A DNA stretch of 33,865 nucleotides from Priapulus caudatus (Eukaryota > Priapulida > Priapulimorpha > Priapulimorphida > Priapulidae). Location: positions 115,700 through 149,564 of the forward strand of contig NW_014577082.1 in assembly GCF_000485595.1 (NCBI RefSeq), written 5' to 3'. Below the pieces are notes generated by a model. It saw only the letters and a program-made list of their open reading frames with translations. It ran no database searches and was not told where the DNA came from. Shown in pieces: positions 30,882 to 33,865 of the stretch (its first letter is position 1; every line of letters begins with the position of its first letter). The position numbers and the translations under genes are program-made.

Positions 30882-31618
30882 ACATCTGTATAGTATCTTA
30901 TTGAAAGGTTTACTCTCAAGTTCGTCTGGAAATTAACCAGAGGAGAAACTAGGAAGAGGGTTTTTGCTGTTTACTATCTTTACGTTTTACCATGCAGATC
31001 TGATATGCTATCATTGTTTGTTGGTTTAATCCTTTTTTTACGGTACATCGTGACGGCCACCAGTGACGAGATACTGTATCAATACTAGATGACAGCACTG
31101 CTAAACGGCCAATATTGGTTGTTGATTCTTGGCACATGACATGCATTACTCTAATTATAATACGGTATTTTTCGCAATTATACTATGCCGCTTACTAGCT
31201 GCTCACTGTGACATTTCACTGTGTCTTTTATATGACGATCGTGGGAGCTGTATTTCGATATAGGGCCAATTCAAATGATGTCATTAATTAAGTGGAACTT
31301 TCGCAAATTAAACGTGCCATCACTCATAACGCGATATTACCACCACCTTGGACTGACCTTATCGACATAGGTGCGCGTGTGTATTCGCAATGTTTCTGTA
31401 GGCAGAACGCGTCTCTGCGGGAGCGCTGAAGTAATTAATATGCTAATAATTCGTAGGCCCACTCAGTGGCACTCACCAACAGAATTGATATGCAGCGGCA
31501 GTCACTGCCTTCTGCGATGCTTATGGGAAACCTTACTCACGGTAACGCAGCGCACGAAAGCGCAGCGGCAGCGTAGCAACGAAATCGTGCGCGTGGCGAT
31601 ATAGCATTGTTATTTGTA
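30882..31618. other. Unique sequence, no gene seen
   Basis: Mixed composition. The frames at 30949-31146 (reverse) and 31371-31604 (forward) are short and unrecognisable. Confidence 0.45.
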
Positions 31619-31660
31619 TCAAGAGCGTATAAAGATTAAACCGTCTTTATACGCTCTTGA
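31619..31660. mobile_element. Perfect hairpin made of two X termini
   Basis: TCAAGAGCGTATAAAGA (31619-31635), an 8-base loop, then its exact reverse complement (31644-31660). The arms match the outer ends of X (TATACGCTCTTGA at 5878 and 24142; GTACGCTCTTGA at 15461). TTGTA precedes it and TTGTA follows it, a perfect 5-bp duplication. It could be a minimal element or an internal-deletion remnant. As DNA alone it also looks like a rho-independent-type hairpin, but the context is eukaryotic, so that reading is rejected. Confidence 0.72.
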
Positions 31661-31662
31661 TT

Positions 31663-31811
31663 GTATACATCCCCCCATATGGCGAATTCCTCCCCCCCCC
31701 CCCTACACTGCGCGTGGTCAAATCTGAGTCACAGTTGTAACGCGTCCTGCTGGACATACCCATGCCCATGCGCGATGCAGGAGGGGCATTTTTCATAGGG
31801 GGGATGTATAC
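31663..31811. mobile_element. 149-bp MITE with GTATACATCCCCCC termini
   Basis: Starts GTATACATCCCCCCATATG and ends CATAGGGGGGATGTATAC, an inverted repeat of about 17-18 bp, with a secondary TCCTCC/GGAGG pair further in. The centre is 70 bp of unrelated sequence with a C12 run at 31692-31703. The termini resemble those of E (GTATCCCCC). It lies 2 bp from the X hairpin. Confidence 0.7.
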
Positions 31812-32875
31812 CAAGCTGGAGCGGCTTCGGAGTATCTAATCGTATATCTCTTCTCCGTAAAGGGATGTACCGCATGTACCGATGATCGCGTAATTATCAC
31901 TGGCGCTGCCTTCGGGGGTAGTAGTAGTAGCGGCGGGTGGGCTCGTGGCGTAGAGAAGCGGTGCGTGATGCATCGTAAGTGCGGTATTAGTCGGTATTAG
32001 TCGGTATTGCCATTCGAGTAGTCAACTTGCGCGCTCATTTGTATCGTTAAGCTTTTGGTTATCTCGGCGCACACATGGTATTATCCATGCGGTGACATAT
32101 ATATATATTTGGGTACTCACTACTGTACCGTGTAGGAAAGCGCACGCTCCCTAGCCGCCCCAAATAAGCAATCACCATAAAACAACACATCTCATCGCTC
32201 CAAGTGATAAATAATAATAGAACGCCGCAGGTAATCACTATACACCACGCCCTTTAGCATCCGAGAACACTAATCACTCTAGGGCAGATCTGCGATGGTT
32301 GGTCCTCAGGTATACGGAACTCGGCTCTCATCCCTTCCGCAACACGGTCCAGGTTTCCCCCCGCTCCTGATTCTATTCCTTCTATACTCTTCCTTATACC
32401 TCCTTCCACTCCTACCTTCTACCTTCCACCTTCACCCCTGCTGAGCTACTTCGCGATCCACGTCTCACGGTACGAGGTTACTGATATTCGGTTACGATTC
32501 TGTGTGTATGTAGTCATCTATGTAGTATCATGTGGTGACATGGTGTCGCTGCACACGGTGACACTGCTATTGTGACATGGCTGTCCACTGTAAAATAGTG
32601 TCGTTGTTCGACATGATTCTGCTCTGTGACCTACACTTAACATCGTACAATATGTGACATTGTGACTGTGCCGCCGTGTGAACGTCAGTGCACCTGTGCA
32701 CTGTTAGACCGCACAGCTCCATTCTCCGCCATTCACTCTGCTCAGTGACATTTGGATGTACACAAACTGCACTCTCTGCGGTATTTCTGACTGACTACAG
32801 CTGAATACGATATACGAATAAGCTTTGTACCGTCCGTGTTGTTTATAGCCGCGAATAGCACGTGAGTTCACCGCG
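31812..32875. other. No gene recognised; pyrimidine-rich patch and GTGACA-type repeats
   Basis: Small (GTA)n at 31918-31930 and three CGGTATTAGT units at 31981-32010. A pyrimidine-rich patch lies at 32340-32440, and irregular GTGACATGGTGTCGCTG-type text at 32530-32720 faintly recalls the minisatellite of module A'. No frame of note. Confidence 0.45.
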
Positions 32876-32877
32876 CG

Positions 32878-32940
32878 CGCGTGCGTGTGTGTGTGTGCGT
32901 GCGTTTGCGTGTGCGTGCGTGCGTGCGTGTGTGTGCGTAT
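32878..32940. repeat. (GT)n/(GCGT)n microsatellite
   Basis: CGCGCGCGTGCGTGTGTGTG followed by GCGTGCGT. It borders the third copy of locus B. Confidence 0.92.
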
Positions 32941-33865
32941 ACTATGTAGAATCGTGGTAACGACACTGATCAGTGTTTATACATGTACACTACGTCGCGC
33001 GAAATACTGTAGTCGAATCAATTCGATAAATTTGTGAGTCAACTGATTCATTCTAGATATTCTGCCGAGCCGCATATCCAGAATTGCAGTAGGCACGTTA
33101 CCGCCGTGGCATTTCAATGCTGCGGTCGTGAATTGCTCTTCTGATTTATCTCGTTCTGTAATGTGCTTTCGCTGTTTGTTTGCGAGAAAGTTCTGCGTAA
33201 TAAATAATAATATATGTTAATACCCTGTGGTGAATTACGTACAATGCGAGTCTTGTGTTCAGGGGACATGTTCAAAAATAATTACACGCACAACACTTCG
33301 ATACGCTTCTTCATTTATGTTGATTACCTAGTAGTTCACATTGTAGAATGCCAAAGAAATTAGAAGCCAAATATTTTAGAAAGTCCCAACCCATACTCTG
33401 TGCATGTGTGCTGTGAGGTGGCGGCACACCTACCCGCCTCTATATACAGAGGACTAAAGCCCGGCGCACATTGCCGAACATTTTACTCAAAAACATTATC
33501 GTAGCAATGTTCCATGAAATGTTCGGCAATGTGCGGTGAAAAAAGTCGCCGAACACTTGTTCCGAACAATGTTTCTGAAGATCGGAAATGTTTGATATCT
33601 TGAACATTGTTCGTCGAATGTTCGTCAATGTGCGCTGAATGTCGAACAATTCTAGGAACATTTGTAAAGTAGTAACCAATAGCAGCACGATATGTGGTCA
33701 CATGATTTTTGTGTACAATATGGTGTCTGCTATATCGCTGCCAGAAGTGTGGACTTTTGAAAAGAAAGAGATTATGGTCGAAATGTGGGGGCAGCAGCCC
33801 TGTCTAAAATTAGTAAAGTTGTTAAAATTCTCTTGTGCAAACTGGGCATCGCCATTCACGCCGAT
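32940..33865 (+). repeat. Third copy of locus B and its flank, cut by the window end
   Basis: 32940-33454 is the reverse complement of 17658-18185. From 33459 the TTAA-flanked element begins (GCCCGGCGCACATTGCCGAA) and runs in the same orientation as 2909 onward to the last base. The TTAA before it reads CTAA, a one-base change or error. Its remaining 200 bp, and perhaps M2 and X, should follow beyond the window. Confidence 0.83.

Noticed and set aside
31619-31660. Intrinsic transcription terminator
   Set aside because: A perfect stem but no U-tract follows, the context is eukaryotic, and the arms match X element termini with a flanking 5-bp duplication.
32521-32720. Third copy of the module A minisatellite
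   Set aside because: GTGACA and GTGTCG motifs recur but no unit or flank can be aligned with 11639-11830.

Overview
The window is eukaryotic, almost certainly metazoan, repeat-rich DNA with no protein-coding gene that I can recognise. It has no bacterial operon structure. Every long open frame lies in a microsatellite, a satellite or a transposon-like repeat and reads as low-complexity Ser/Leu, Arg/Glu, Cys/Val/Arg or Thr/His. Long (GT)n/(GCGT)n, (GA)n and (CT)n tracts, many short non-autonomous inverted-repeat elements, CpG-island-like patches and one CTCF-like motif present in both copies of a duplication suggest an invertebrate genome, possibly marine; that assignment is inference. Two 25-N gaps (2884-2908, 20958-20982) and a mass of one-base indels between otherwise matching copies suggest a draft, poorly polished long-read assembly.

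Layout from left to right. Module A (1-1870) is a CT tract plus flank with a hAT-like insertion at 858-1257. After a CpG-rich patch and the first gap comes locus B (2909-5142), built from a TTAA-flanked element, a long-inverted-repeat element (M2) and a spacer. A third inverted-repeat element, X (5148-5889), joins B to module C (about 5785-10998), which holds GA, GT and GTGA tracts. A second copy of A, lacking the hAT element, follows at 10998-11920. After GCGT and GA tracts lies element D' (13392-15234), with element E nested inside it carrying a 3.5-copy tandem array. D' is fused to an X fragment and then to locus B in inverted orientation (15473-18185). Next come an opposite-oriented relative of D (19257-19915), the second gap, a 1.66-kb 23-bp satellite (20983-22645), a second CpG-rich patch and an 18-bp minisatellite. 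C' (24062-29592), a second copy of C in direct orientation, follows. The last part is mostly unique AT-rich sequence with two small inverted-repeat elements and a perfect hairpin made of X termini. The window ends inside a third copy of locus B (32940-33865).

Nothing here works together as a gene set. The interest is architectural: three modules repeated in direct and inverted orientation, one pair giving a filled and an empty transposon site, and an inverted-repeat family (X) with an apparent 5-bp target duplication that I cannot assign to a superfamily. Because the copies differ mainly by one-base indels, a true recent segmental duplication and a false duplication (uncollapsed haplotypes or repeat-driven misjoins) both remain open.
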